From: an uncultured Verrucomicrobiales bacterium
GTDB lineage: Bacteria; Verrucomicrobiota; Verrucomicrobiia; Verrucomicrobiales; Akkermansiaceae
Assembly (NCBI GenBank): GCA_937905985.1
Contig: CALCWC010000152.1
Span: 1-64,000 of the forward strand
Direction of reading: 5' to 3'
Length of the DNA stretch: 64,000 bases
Position numbers and translations under genes: made by a program. Below are positions 48,140-56,327 of the stretch, piece by piece; position 1 is the stretch's first letter; every line of letters begins with the position of its first letter. The notes under the pieces were generated by a model that saw only the letters and a list, made by a program, of their open reading frames with translations, was not told where the DNA came from and did not search any database.

Positions 48140-50641
48140 TCATTCGGCACCTCCGATTTGGATGCGGGTGCGTGTTGCGGATGGGGAGAGGATGTCTTTG
48201 ATGAAGGCGTTGACGCTGTCTTGGGAGGCGGCGCGGATGGCGGCGGTGAGTCTGGCTTCGTAATCCGCGCCGAGGTGGAGGAGCTCGTCGATGGCGGCCT
48301 GCTCGCAGGCGGCGCGTCCGGACTGGCGAGCGAACTCGCGTGCGGAGAGGAGTGCGGCGCGGGTGCGCTCCAGGGCATCCAGGGGCATGCCGTCATGGGC
48401 GAGCCGGGCGAGGGTGTCGTCCAGTGCGGCGCGGGCCTGTCCGGCCTGTTGGGGGGAGGTGCCGAGGTAGAAGGTGAGGCACCCTGCATCCATTCCCTGC
48501 AGGGTGGTGGCCCCGGTGTAGTAGGCGAGGCCGCGCTCTTCGCGGATGGCGGTTAAGAGCGGCCCTGCCATATCGCGGCACCACTCGCAGAAGAGGGCCT
48601 GCTGCGGCATGCGGGGATCCGCCACGCGGCAGGCGGGCACGGCGAGGGCGAGCACGGCCTGTTCCTTGTCGCAGGGCACCACGGCATCCGCAGCCGTTTG
48701 CGCGGGCGTGGGCGTGCCGAGGACTTCCTGCCCAAGCGGCATGGATGAGAAGAGCCTTTCCGCGGCGTCGCGGATGGCGGCGGGGTCGATATCCCCCACC
48801 ACGGCGAGCACGGCGTTGCGGGCGCAGAAGAGGCGTGCGTGGCGCTCCACCAGGTCCGAGCGCGTGAGGGAGGCCACGCTTTCCTCCGTGCCCTTGGGGG
48901 AGAGCCCGTAGGAGGCGTCGCCAAAGCACAGGCCGCGCAGGCCGCGGAAGGCCAGGGCCACGGGGTTTTCCGCATCGTCCTGGATATCGGCCACCATGGC
49001 CTCCTTTTCCGTGTCGATGGCGGCTTGCGGGAAGGAGGGGTGGAGGGCGGCGTCCGCCAGCAGGTCGAGCAGGGTTTCTGCATCCGCGGCGGCTCCATCC
49101 ACGGAGACGGAGAGGGTGTTGTTGCCCGCCAGGCTGTTGATGCCGCCGCCGAGCTTCTCCGCGGCCTCCGCCAGATCCGCGGCGGAACGGGTGGAGGTGC
49201 CCTTGAGCAGGCATTCCGCCAGCAGGGAGTTGGCGCCGGAATCACGGGCCGTTTCCGTGGGGCAGCCTGCGCGCACCGCGAGCGTGGCGTACATGAGCGG
49301 CACGCGGCGGTCCACTCGCGTGACCAGGCGCATGCCGTTGGGCAGCGTGCACACCTGCGGCTCCTGCGGCAGCGCCTCCTGTGCAGCGGCGGCGGGGGGC
49401 GGGTTGGTGCCCGCGGGGTCCACGCTCACCTCGCACAGGCGGTCGCGGGTGAAGTACGCGGTGGCGTTGACCAAATCCATGGCATCGAGGTGTGCGAGGG
49501 CGGCGTCCCACTCCTCCATGCAGTTGGCGTTGCGGGAGAGGTGCCAGGCCATGCCGAGGGTGTCTGCCACGCCCTGCACCTTGGCGAGCGTGCGCATGCG
49601 CGCGGTGAGCAGCTGTTTGCGGCAGCGCGCCATGGCGGCGTTGAAGGCCTGCCGCGGCAGGTTTTCCATGTACTCCAGCAGGGCGTCGCGCAGGGTGTCG
49701 CGGCGCTCGCGCTCCACGTCCGCCTCAATCACGAAGGCTCCTTCCCCGTGGCGGTCTGCCATGGCGTAGGCCGATATGTCGTGCGCCAGCCCGAGTTCAT
49801 CGTGGAAGCGCTTGTAGAGCCAGGCGGCGCGGCCATCCCCCAGGATGGAGGCGAGCATGGAGAGTGCGGCGGCGTCCGGGTGGTTGGAGGACGGGATGCG
49901 CCAGGCGAGCATGAGTGTGCTGGTGGGCTGTGCGAACTCGCGGCGCTCGGTGCGCGGGCCCCACTGGTGCGGCTCGGCGGGCGGCGTTGCCGGCGGCAGC
50001 GGCGCGGAGGGGATATCCGCCGTCTCCTCCTGCGCAGCTTGGAAGACCTCTGCGGCGTCCACATCGCCCGCCACGCAGATGAACACGTTGCCCGGCACAT
50101 AGCGCTCGCGGTGGTATGCCACCATGTCCGCGTATGTCAGGGAATCGAACCGCGCGCGCTCGCCTGTTACGCGCAGCCGCCGCGGGTTCACCTTGAACAG
50201 TGTCTCCACCAGCGCATAGTACGCCACGTCCTGCGGGTCGTCCGCGTACATGTCCATCTCGCGTCGGATGACATCGCGCTCGCGCTCGAACTCATCCTGC
50301 GGGAAGGCCGGGTGGAACACCAGCTGCACCAGCAGGTGCAGGAATTCCCGCCAGTGCTCGGCCGGGCCGTTGATGTGGTACACGGTGCGGTCCGTGGAGG
50401 TGTAGGCGTTCCAGGAGCCGCCGAGCTCCGGCACGCGCTTGTTCAACCTCTCACCGCTGTACTCCGCCGTTCCCTTGAACACCTGGTGTTCCAGCAGGTG
50501 GGATATGCCGCTGCCCAGGTGCGCGCCTTCCAGCACAGAGCCCGTGCCCACCCACACCTGCAGCGATACCAGCGGAAACGCCCGCCGTTCCGCCGCCAGA
50601 ACCGTCATCCCGTTCGAACATACGTGTACCTCGTGTTGCAT
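48140..50641 (-). CDS. M16 family metalloprotease (two-domain)
   Basis: The 833-residue protein contains two M16 (insulinase/pitrilysin-type) modules. The first has the inverted zinc motif HLLEH in GSGISHLLEHQVFKGT near residue 45, with the downstream Glu in the helix beginning RDVIRREMDMYADDPQD. The second, from about residue 430 (CTLPNGMRLVTRVDRRVPLMY), lacks HxxEH (SGANSLLAECLLKGT in its place) and is a structural half. Peptides are probably its substrates. I see no signal peptide at ATG 50641, so it may be cytoplasmic. A promoter lies 7-35 bases upstream; the longer open frame to 50914 is not supported. Confidence 0.92.
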   Translation of the reverse strand: MQHEVHVCSNGMTVLAAERRAFPLVSLQVWVGTGSVLEGAHLGSGISHLLEHQVFKGTAEYSGERLNKRVPELGGSWNAYTSTDRTVYHINGPAEHWREFLHLLVQLVFHPAFPQDEFERERDVIRREMDMYADDPQDVAYYALVETLFKVNPRRLRVTGERARFDSLTYADMVAYHRERYVPGNVFICVAGDVDAAEVFQAAQEETADIPSAPLPPATPPAEPHQWGPRTERREFAQPTSTLMLAWRIPSSNHPDAAALSMLASILGDGRAAWLYKRFHDELGLAHDISAYAMADRHGEGAFVIEADVERERRDTLRDALLEYMENLPRQAFNAAMARCRKQLLTARMRTLAKVQGVADTLGMAWHLSRNANCMEEWDAALAHLDAMDLVNATAYFTRDRLCEVSVDPAGTNPPPAAAAQEALPQEPQVCTLPNGMRLVTRVDRRVPLMYATLAVRAGCPTETARDSGANSLLAECLLKGTSTRSAADLAEAAEKLGGGINSLAGNNTLSVSVDGAAADAETLLDLLADAALHPSFPQAAIDTEKEAMVADIQDDAENPVALAFRGLRGLCFGDASYGLSPKGTEESVASLTRSDLVERHARLFCARNAVLAVVGDIDPAAIRDAAERLFSSMPLGQEVLGTPTPAQTAADAVVPCDKEQAVLALAVPACRVADPRMPQQALFCEWCRDMAGPLLTAIREERGLAYYTGATTLQGMDAGCLTFYLGTSPQQAGQARAALDDTLARLAHDGMPLDALERTRAALLSAREFARQSGRAACEQAAIDELLHLGADYEARLTAAIRAASQDSVNAFIKDILSPSATRTRIQIGGAE

Positions 50642-50647
50642 GAACAC

Positions 50648-50676
50648 AATATGCCACAACACGCGCCAATTGACAA
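50648..50676 (-). promoter_or_regulatory. M16 gene promoter using a repeat-derived -35
   Basis: On the minus strand TTGTCA (50676-50671) and CATATT (50653-50648) are 17 bases apart. The -35 lies inside the AT-rich repeat copy at 50665-50687 (CAATTGACAATTGACGATTT). Confidence 0.5.
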
Positions 50677-50908
50677 TTGACGATTTTGGCAAGTTCGCCG
50701 AGGGGCGCCTCCCAGCGGGGTTCCCACCCCCGGTACGGGGGGGAGGAGCTTTTTTTTCACGCCCCATATCTGGCGGCGGCAGGTTGCCGCAGAGCTGGGG
50801 GAGACGGAGGGAAAATAACTCCTGTAACTCCCTGTTCCCACCTTGGAATTCCCTGCCTTGCCCCCTTTCTTCCTGGAGGTGTTCCAAAAATGCCAATATG
50901 TAGTCAAA

Positions 50909-50924
50909 ACACAATATATGGTGT
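50909..50924. promoter_or_regulatory. NrdR-box-like operator upstream of nrdD
   Basis: ACACAATATATGGTGT matches the NrdR box consensus acaCwAtATaTwGtgt at 15 of 16 positions. A weaker half-site-like copy (CCAATATGTAGT) lies 18 bases upstream. NrdR represses ribonucleotide reductase genes when dATP is abundant. The box lies about 65 bases above the nrdD -35; the interval 50688-51144 has no gene. Confidence 0.6.
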
Positions 50925-50986
50925 AGTTAAAGAAAATCACCTACCATATTTCGTGTGGAAAAATTTCGGAAAAATGAATTTTTTGC

Positions 50987-51015
50987 TTGCCAGGGGAAGG
51001 GGAGGATGGTAGTTT
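50987..51015 (+). promoter_or_regulatory. nrdD promoter
   Basis: TTGCCA and TAGTTT lie 17 bases apart below an A/T tract. The start near 51022 gives a leader of about 120 bases. Confidence 0.5.
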
Positions 51016-51025
51016 CTGCACTGTT

Positions 51026-51101
51026 GCCGCTCCGCTGGTGAGGGGGCTGTGACGGACCGCGGAAAGCGTGCGCCGCACAGCAGCTTCAGCAGCGGGGCGG
51101 C
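51026..51101 (+). promoter_or_regulatory. Structured nrdD leader
   Basis: A long-range stem pairs GCCGC (51026-51030) with GCGGC (51097-51101) and CCGCTG (51032-51037) with CAGCGG (51090-51095). It encloses GCTGTG/CACAGC (51046-51051 with 51076-51081) and a GC-rich inner hairpin. No coding frame is present. It might be a riboswitch or stability element; it is too short for a cobalamin riboswitch. Confidence 0.4.
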
Positions 51102-51144
51102 GTATGCGACAAGACACAGGACCAACCTTTAAAAACGACAAACC

Positions 51145-53265
51145 ATGCCGGAAATCATCAAACGCAACGGGAAGCGCGAGCGCTTTGAGGCCTACAAGGT
51201 ACAGCAGGCCATCGAGAAGGCGTTCCATGCCTCCCATGAGGAATACGACCCTCTGGTGTACACCAACGTGCTGGACATCCTCAAGACGGAGGACTTCATC
51301 CCCGTGGAGAAGGTGCAGGACATCATCGAAAAGGAACTCATGAAGGCGGGCGCGTACGAGACGGCGCGCAACTTCATCCGCTACCGCTTCTTGCACAAGA
51401 TGCAGCGCGAGCAGATTGGCGGCATGTACCAGGGCAACACCTGGGTGGACTGCAAGCAGACCATTGAAGAGTACATCGGCAACACGGACTGGCGCATCAA
51501 GGCCAACTCCAACACCACCTACTCCAACGCGGGCCTGGTGAACAACACCGCCGGCAAGGTTATCGCCAACTACTGGCTGGACCAGGTGTATTCCCCGGAG
51601 GAGGGAGCCGCCCACCGCAACGGCGACTACCACATCCACGACCTGGACTGCCTGACGGGCTACTGCGCCGGCTGGAGCCTGCGCAACCTGCTCAACGAGG
51701 GCTTCAACGGCGTGCGCAGCCGCGTGAACAGCCGCCCGCCCAAACATTTCCGCGAGGCCCTGGGCCAGATGGCCAACTTCCTGGGCATCCTGCAGAGCGA
51801 GTGGGCCGGAGCCCAGGCGTTCAGCTCCTTCGACACCTACCTCTCCCCCTACCTCTTCAAGGACCAGCTGCCATACGAGGAAGTGAAGAAGGCCCTCCGC
51901 AGCTTTGTGTACAACCTGAACGTGCCCTCCCGCTGGGGACAGAGCCCGTTCACCAACGTCACCATCGACTGGACCGTGCCGCGCGACCTGCGCGAGCAGC
52001 CGCCTTTCTCCGGCGGCCAGCACATCTTTGCCGAGCTGCACAACGAGAAGCTGGAGGCCCTGGCCCAGGAACGCGGCGCATCCTCCCTGGACAACATGAC
52101 CTACAAGCATTTCCAGCCGGAGATGAAGGTCATCCAGAAAGCCTTCTACGAGGTGCTCACCGAGGGCGACAGCACCGGCCAGCCCTTCACCTTCCCCATC
52201 CCCACCGTCAATATCACGGAGGATTTCGACTGGGACGACGAGAACGTGCCGCTGCTCTTCGAGAACGCCGCCAAGATCGGCTCCTCCTACTTCCAGAACT
52301 TTGTGGGCTCCCAGTACAAGATTGACGAGAACGGCAACAAGGTTATCGACGAGGAGGCGTACAAGCCGGATGCGGTGCGCTCCATGTGCTGCCGCCTGCA
52401 GCTGGACCTTCGCGAGCTGCTCAAGCGCGGCGGCGGCCTGTTCGGCTCCGCGGAAATGACCGGCTCCATCGGCGTGGTCACTATCAACATGGCACGCCTG
52501 GGCTACCTGTACAAGGGCAACAAGAACCTGCTGTTCTCCAAGCTGGACGAGCTGATGGACCTGGCCAAGAGCACGCTGGAGAAGAAGCGCGTGTTCATCA
52601 ACGAGCTCTACGAGCGCGGCCTCTACCCCTACACCAAGCGTTACCTGCCGCATCTGCGCAACCACTTCTCCACCATCGGCCTCAACGGCGTCAACGAGAT
52701 GCTGCGCAACTTCTCCGGCGATACCATGAACACCGCCACCCCGGAGGGTATCGCCTTCGCGGAGGAGCTCCTCCACCACATGCGCGAGCGTATCCGCACC
52801 TACCAGGCCGAAACCGGCAACCTCTACAACCTGGAGGCTACCCCCGCGGAGGGTACCACCCACCGCTTCGCCCGTGAGGACGCCAAGCGCTACCCGGACA
52901 TCATCCAGTCCGGCACCCCCGGCCACCGCTACTACACCAACAGCTCCCAGCTGCCCGCCAGCTACACGCACGACCTCTTCAAGGCCCTCAAGATGCAGGA
53001 CAAGCTGCAGTGCTGCTACACGGGCGGTACGGTGTTCCACATGTACATGAACGAGGCCATCTCCTCCCCGGAGGCCTGCCGCGATATTGTGCGCAAGGTG
53101 CTGGAAAACTTCAAGATGCCCTACATCACCGTCACGCCGCTCTTCTCCGTGTGTGAGAAGCACGGCTACCTCAAGGGACGCCACGACTACTGCCCGAAGT
53201 GCGACGAGGAACTCCTCGCCAAGGCCCGCATGGAGGAGCAGCCGGAGCTCCCCCTCAACATCTAA
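51145..53265 (+). CDS. nrdD: Anaerobic ribonucleotide reductase NrdD without glycyl-radical domain
   Basis: NrdD reduces ribonucleotides to deoxyribonucleotides without oxygen, using a glycyl radical. The 706-residue protein begins with an ATP-cone (MPEIIKRNGKRERFEAYKVQ, about 1-90), followed by the catalytic barrel (GDYHIHDLDCLTGYCAGWSL, SEWAGAQAFSSFDTYL). Near the C-terminus a zinc ribbon is present (CEKHGYLKGRHDYCPKC). It then stops (DEELLAKARMEEQPELPLNI), so the Arg-Val-x-Gly-Tyr radical loop that normally follows is missing. That loop is encoded by the next gene. The operator and leader upstream suggest NrdR control. Confidence 0.95.
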   Translation: MPEIIKRNGKRERFEAYKVQQAIEKAFHASHEEYDPLVYTNVLDILKTEDFIPVEKVQDIIEKELMKAGAYETARNFIRYRFLHKMQREQIGGMYQGNTWVDCKQTIEEYIGNTDWRIKANSNTTYSNAGLVNNTAGKVIANYWLDQVYSPEEGAAHRNGDYHIHDLDCLTGYCAGWSLRNLLNEGFNGVRSRVNSRPPKHFREALGQMANFLGILQSEWAGAQAFSSFDTYLSPYLFKDQLPYEEVKKALRSFVYNLNVPSRWGQSPFTNVTIDWTVPRDLREQPPFSGGQHIFAELHNEKLEALAQERGASSLDNMTYKHFQPEMKVIQKAFYEVLTEGDSTGQPFTFPIPTVNITEDFDWDDENVPLLFENAAKIGSSYFQNFVGSQYKIDENGNKVIDEEAYKPDAVRSMCCRLQLDLRELLKRGGGLFGSAEMTGSIGVVTINMARLGYLYKGNKNLLFSKLDELMDLAKSTLEKKRVFINELYERGLYPYTKRYLPHLRNHFSTIGLNGVNEMLRNFSGDTMNTATPEGIAFAEELLHHMRERIRTYQAETGNLYNLEATPAEGTTHRFAREDAKRYPDIIQSGTPGHRYYTNSSQLPASYTHDLFKALKMQDKLQCCYTGGTVFHMYMNEAISSPEACRDIVRKVLENFKMPYITVTPLFSVCEKHGYLKGRHDYCPKCDEELLAKARMEEQPELPLNI

Positions 53266-53288
53266 CCTAAATGCAATCATACAATACC

Positions 53289-53504
53289 ATGGAAGAACAA
53301 GAAATCAAAGGAGTCGTCAAGACCGATGAGCAGCTCCTCCAGGAGCACGCTGCGGAACGCACCAAGTGCACCGTCTACACCCGCGTGATGGGTTACCACC
53401 GCCCCGTGGAAACCTTCAACGCCGGCAAGCAGGGCGAATTCGAAGAGCGCGAGCACTTCGTGGAACCCTGTGCCTGCGGTTGCGGCGACTCTATCCTCAA
53501 GTAA
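53289..53504 (+). CDS. Separate glycyl-radical subunit of NrdD
   Basis: The 71-residue protein carries KCTVYTRVMGYHRPVETFNA followed by GKQGEFEERE, which is the C-terminal glycyl-radical loop of class III reductases (compare RVCGYL and FNAGKQ of E. coli NrdD). The radical Gly is in RVMGY. An N-terminal helical extension (MEEQEIKGVVKTDEQLLQEH) and a Cys-rich tail (CACGCG) are additions. It starts 24 bases after nrdD ends (an in-frame ATG at 53271 is possible). In-frame stops close both frames between the two genes, so this is a real split rather than one frameshift. A terminator follows. Confidence 0.85.
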   Translation: MEEQEIKGVVKTDEQLLQEHAAERTKCTVYTRVMGYHRPVETFNAGKQGEFEEREHFVEPCACGCGDSILK

Positions 53505-53515
53505 TGCTGAACGCC

Positions 53516-53554
53516 GCGGGGTGCCTGACTCGCCAGGCACCCCGCGTTTTTTTT
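53516..53554 (+). terminator. Terminator after the nrdD pair
   Basis: GCGGGGTGCCTG and CAGGCACCCCGC (53516-53527 with 53534-53545) form a perfect 12-bp stem followed by GTTTTTTTT. Confidence 0.9.
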
Positions 53555-53555
53555 G

Positions 53556-53576
53556 CCAAATCGTCAATTGTAAATC
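53556..53576. repeat. AT-rich intergenic repeat copy
   Basis: CCAAATCGTCAATTGTAAAT lies between the terminator and the nrdG start, ending 4 bases before the TTG start codon. Confidence 0.55.
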
Positions 53577-53580
53577 CCAG

Positions 53581-54285
53581 TTGCGTCACCCGTCCGACAT
53601 CACCCCGCTCACCTTTATAGACTACCCGAAGAAGGCAGCCTGCATCTTCTGGTACACGGGGTGCAACCTGCGCTGCCCGTACTGCTACAACCCTGAGCTG
53701 GTGCTGGGCAGCGGCGGCGGCGTGGACGAGATGGCCTTCCTGCGCGAGCGCGCGGGATTCCTGGACGCCGTGGTGCTTTCCGGCGGGGAATGCACCCTCA
53801 ACCCGGATATCGCAGAGGTTTGCCGCCATATCAAGGAGCTGGGATACCTCGTCAAGATTGACACCAACGGCAGCAACCCCAACGTGGTGCGCTCCCTGCT
53901 GGAGGATAGGCTCATCGACTATGTGGCTCTGGACAACAAGATGCCCTCCACCCGCAGCTGGCACCTGCCCGGCGGCGCGCTGCTGTTCGACCGCTTCAAG
54001 GACACCCTGCACCTGCTGCAAATCTACAAGGTACCCCATGAGGTGCGCACCACCGTGCACCCCGACCTGCTGGACGAGGCCGACATCCTCCAGATGATCC
54101 GCGAGGCCCGCCAGCAGGGATACAACCAAACCTACTACCTGCAACTCTTCTTCGACGATGGGAAGGTGAAAACCCTTGGCAACATGAAGCCCCCCTCCCG
54201 CCGCTACGACCGCCAACTGCTCAACGAAATGAGCCCCCTCACCATCGGCTACCGCAACTTCCCCGAAGACCGGTACACCATGTGA
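53581..54285 (+). CDS. nrdG: Anaerobic ribonucleotide reductase activating enzyme
   Basis: NrdG is the radical-SAM enzyme that makes the glycyl radical on NrdD. The 234-residue protein has FIDYPKKAACIFWYTGCNLR, with CxxxCxxC in CNLRCPYC, then LSGGECTLNPDIAEVCRHIK and DTNGSNPNVVRSLL typical of activases. The likely start is TTG at 53581, because no ATG precedes the conserved DITPLTFIDYP within reach; the open frame extends upstream to 53470 across the terminator, which cannot be coding for it. No promoter is evident apart from the repeat sequence before it. Confidence 0.9.
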   Translation: MRHPSDITPLTFIDYPKKAACIFWYTGCNLRCPYCYNPELVLGSGGGVDEMAFLRERAGFLDAVVLSGGECTLNPDIAEVCRHIKELGYLVKIDTNGSNPNVVRSLLEDRLIDYVALDNKMPSTRSWHLPGGALLFDRFKDTLHLLQIYKVPHEVRTTVHPDLLDEADILQMIREARQQGYNQTYYLQLFFDDGKVKTLGNMKPPSRRYDRQLLNEMSPLTIGYRNFPEDRYTM

Positions 54286-54318
54286 GGCATACCGCCATTG
54301 CCTCTCTTTATACGCTGG

Positions 54319-56322
54319 TTACCCGTGCGCTTGCGCGATGCGTTTGGCCTCAGCGCGGTTGGGTTTGCCCGTGGGGGTGAAGGGCAGGGAGGGGATGTGG
54401 ATGATGCGGCGGGGAATGGAATACGGCGGCAGGCAGGCGCGGCAGGTGCGCTCCGCCTCTGCCGTGCCGGCGGTGGTGAGGAGGACGGTGGATTCGCCGA
54501 ATTTGGGGTCGGGAACGGCGGTGAGCATGACGTCTGCCAAACCGTGGCGGCGCAGGGTGTCCTCCACCTGCTCGGCTTGGATCTTGATGCCGCCGGAGTT
54601 GATGGTGTTGTCGCTGCGGCCGAGGATGCGGAAACGTCCGCGGGCGTCCATCTCCGCGATGTCGCGCGTGGCCATGTTGATGCAGCCGATGTGCGGTGCG
54701 GTGATAACGAGGCATCCCTGCTCGTTGAGGGAAAGCTGCACGCCGTGGAAGGGTGTGTACCACGCGTCTGCCTGCGGGCCGGAGAGGCGGCGCAGGGCAA
54801 TGTGGGAGAGGGTTTCTGTCATGCCGTAGGTGGACCACACGGCGTTGGGGAAATCTTTCAGCTGCGCGGCGAGGGCGTCGTCCACCGCGCCGCCGCCGAT
54901 GATGAGGTTTTTAATCCCGCGCAGCATCTCGGCCTCTTGCGGCACTTGCAGGGAGTTGTAGACCTGCAGCGGTACCATGGCGGCGAAGTCGGGCGGCTCC
55001 GCGAGCCCGCGCAGCGGGTGCCCGTTCGGTTCGCACGCAATGAGCCGCAGCCCCGCCACCAGGGAGCGCACCACCATCATCTTGCCCGCAATGAAGCGCA
55101 GCGGCAGGCAGAGCAGCGCGGAGTCGCCCTCCCGCAGCCCCAGGAAGCAGCAGGTCATGCGCGCGCTGGCTTCCATGAACTCCTTGCTTGCCTGCATGGG
55201 CTTGGGTTCGCCCGTGGAGCCGGAGGTGTGCACGGTGATGCCGGGTGCGGGGCTGTTCCAGTCGTCCAGGAAGGCGTTCAGGGCTGTGCAGGGCGCAGCG
55301 GCGGCGGGGTCGTGCCACAGCTGCTCTCCGCGGATGGAGAGGGGGAAGGGGGCGATATTGTTGGTGTAGATTTGCCCGGTACCGAGGCCCTGCGGCATGG
55401 GGTGCGGCCGTGTGGCGCACCACTGGGCGATGGCATTGAGGCCGATATTGGATTCCAGCGCGGAGGTGACCCAGTGGCCGATGCCGCGCTCCTCCGCCAG
55501 GCTCATCCATTCCTCCGCACCGCTGAACCCGCCGTGCAGCGTGGGTTTCAGGATGATATACTGCGGGCGGATGGCGTCCAGCAGCTCCGCCTTGCGGGCG
55601 GGGGCGTTCACGCCGATGAGCTCCTCGTCCAGCGCGATGGGCACGGGGGAATTCCTGCACAGTTCCGCCATGGCCTGCCATTGCCCGGCGCGGATGGGCT
55701 GCTCGATGGAGTGAATGTGGAACGCGGCCAGCTCCTGCAGGCGCGCGGGGGCATCCTGCGGAGGGAACGCGCCGTTGGCATCCACGCGCAGCTCCACTTC
55801 CCGCGGGGAGTACCGCTCGCGGATGCGGCGCAGCAGCTCCACCTCCCGCTGCCAGTCGATGGCGCCGATTTTCATCTTGATGCAGCGGAAACCCGCTTGC
55901 AGCTTGTGCTCCAGACGCTCCAGCATGGTGGGGAAGTTGCCCATCCAGATGAGGCCATTGATGCGTATGCCTTCCTCACCGCGGCTGAAGGGCGTGTCCC
56001 ACAGGCGCCAGCTGCCCGCGCGCAAATGCTGCACGGCGGTTTCCAGTCCCATGAGGATGGAGGGGTAGTCCCGCAGTTGCTCCACGGGGAGCTGCCCGGT
56101 GCGCGCCAGTTGGGAACATGCTTCCTCCAGCTTGGCGCGGTACTCGTGCGGCGGCAGGGCGTCGCAGCTCAAATCCGGCAGCGGCGCGCATTCGCCTATG
56201 CCCACGCGCCCCGTTTCGTCTTGCAGTTCCACGCGCCAGACGCGGTGCGTGGTGTAGACGCCGCGCGAGGTCCCGGCGGGGAAGGCGAACTCCAGCACAT
56301 GCTCTGCAATGCGGGTGCGCAT
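54319..56322 (-). CDS. menC-menE: Bifunctional MenC-MenE menaquinone enzyme
   Basis: One 667-residue chain contains two menaquinone enzymes. Residues 1-330 are o-succinylbenzoate synthase (MenC, enolase superfamily): KMKIGAIDW with the catalytic Lys pair, VDANGAFPP, IEQPI, ALDEELIG and the later Lys in ILKPTLHGG. Residues 350-667 are o-succinylbenzoate-CoA ligase (MenE): the adenylation loop HTSGSTGEPKPM, YGMTETLSH and GRSDNTINSGGIKI. The two act one after the other, so the fusion may channel the product. Menaquinone would serve the complex I electron chain here. It converges with nrdG. Confidence 0.93.
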   Translation of the reverse strand: MRTRIAEHVLEFAFPAGTSRGVYTTHRVWRVELQDETGRVGIGECAPLPDLSCDALPPHEYRAKLEEACSQLARTGQLPVEQLRDYPSILMGLETAVQHLRAGSWRLWDTPFSRGEEGIRINGLIWMGNFPTMLERLEHKLQAGFRCIKMKIGAIDWQREVELLRRIRERYSPREVELRVDANGAFPPQDAPARLQELAAFHIHSIEQPIRAGQWQAMAELCRNSPVPIALDEELIGVNAPARKAELLDAIRPQYIILKPTLHGGFSGAEEWMSLAEERGIGHWVTSALESNIGLNAIAQWCATRPHPMPQGLGTGQIYTNNIAPFPLSIRGEQLWHDPAAAAPCTALNAFLDDWNSPAPGITVHTSGSTGEPKPMQASKEFMEASARMTCCFLGLREGDSALLCLPLRFIAGKMMVVRSLVAGLRLIACEPNGHPLRGLAEPPDFAAMVPLQVYNSLQVPQEAEMLRGIKNLIIGGGAVDDALAAQLKDFPNAVWSTYGMTETLSHIALRRLSGPQADAWYTPFHGVQLSLNEQGCLVITAPHIGCINMATRDIAEMDARGRFRILGRSDNTINSGGIKIQAEQVEDTLRRHGLADVMLTAVPDPKFGESTVLLTTAGTAEAERTCRACLPPYSIPRRIIHIPSLPFTPTGKPNRAEAKRIAQAHG

Positions 56323-56327
56323 GGTGC

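Noticed and set aside
48839..50680. 613-codon plus-strand frame opposite the M16 gene
   Set aside because: Antisense shadow; the M16 zinc motif and domain order are on the minus strand.
53200..53300. A simple frameshift or sequencing error splitting nrdD
   Set aside because: Separate stop codons close both frames between the genes and each product has its own extra sequence at the break, so one indel could not restore a single chain.
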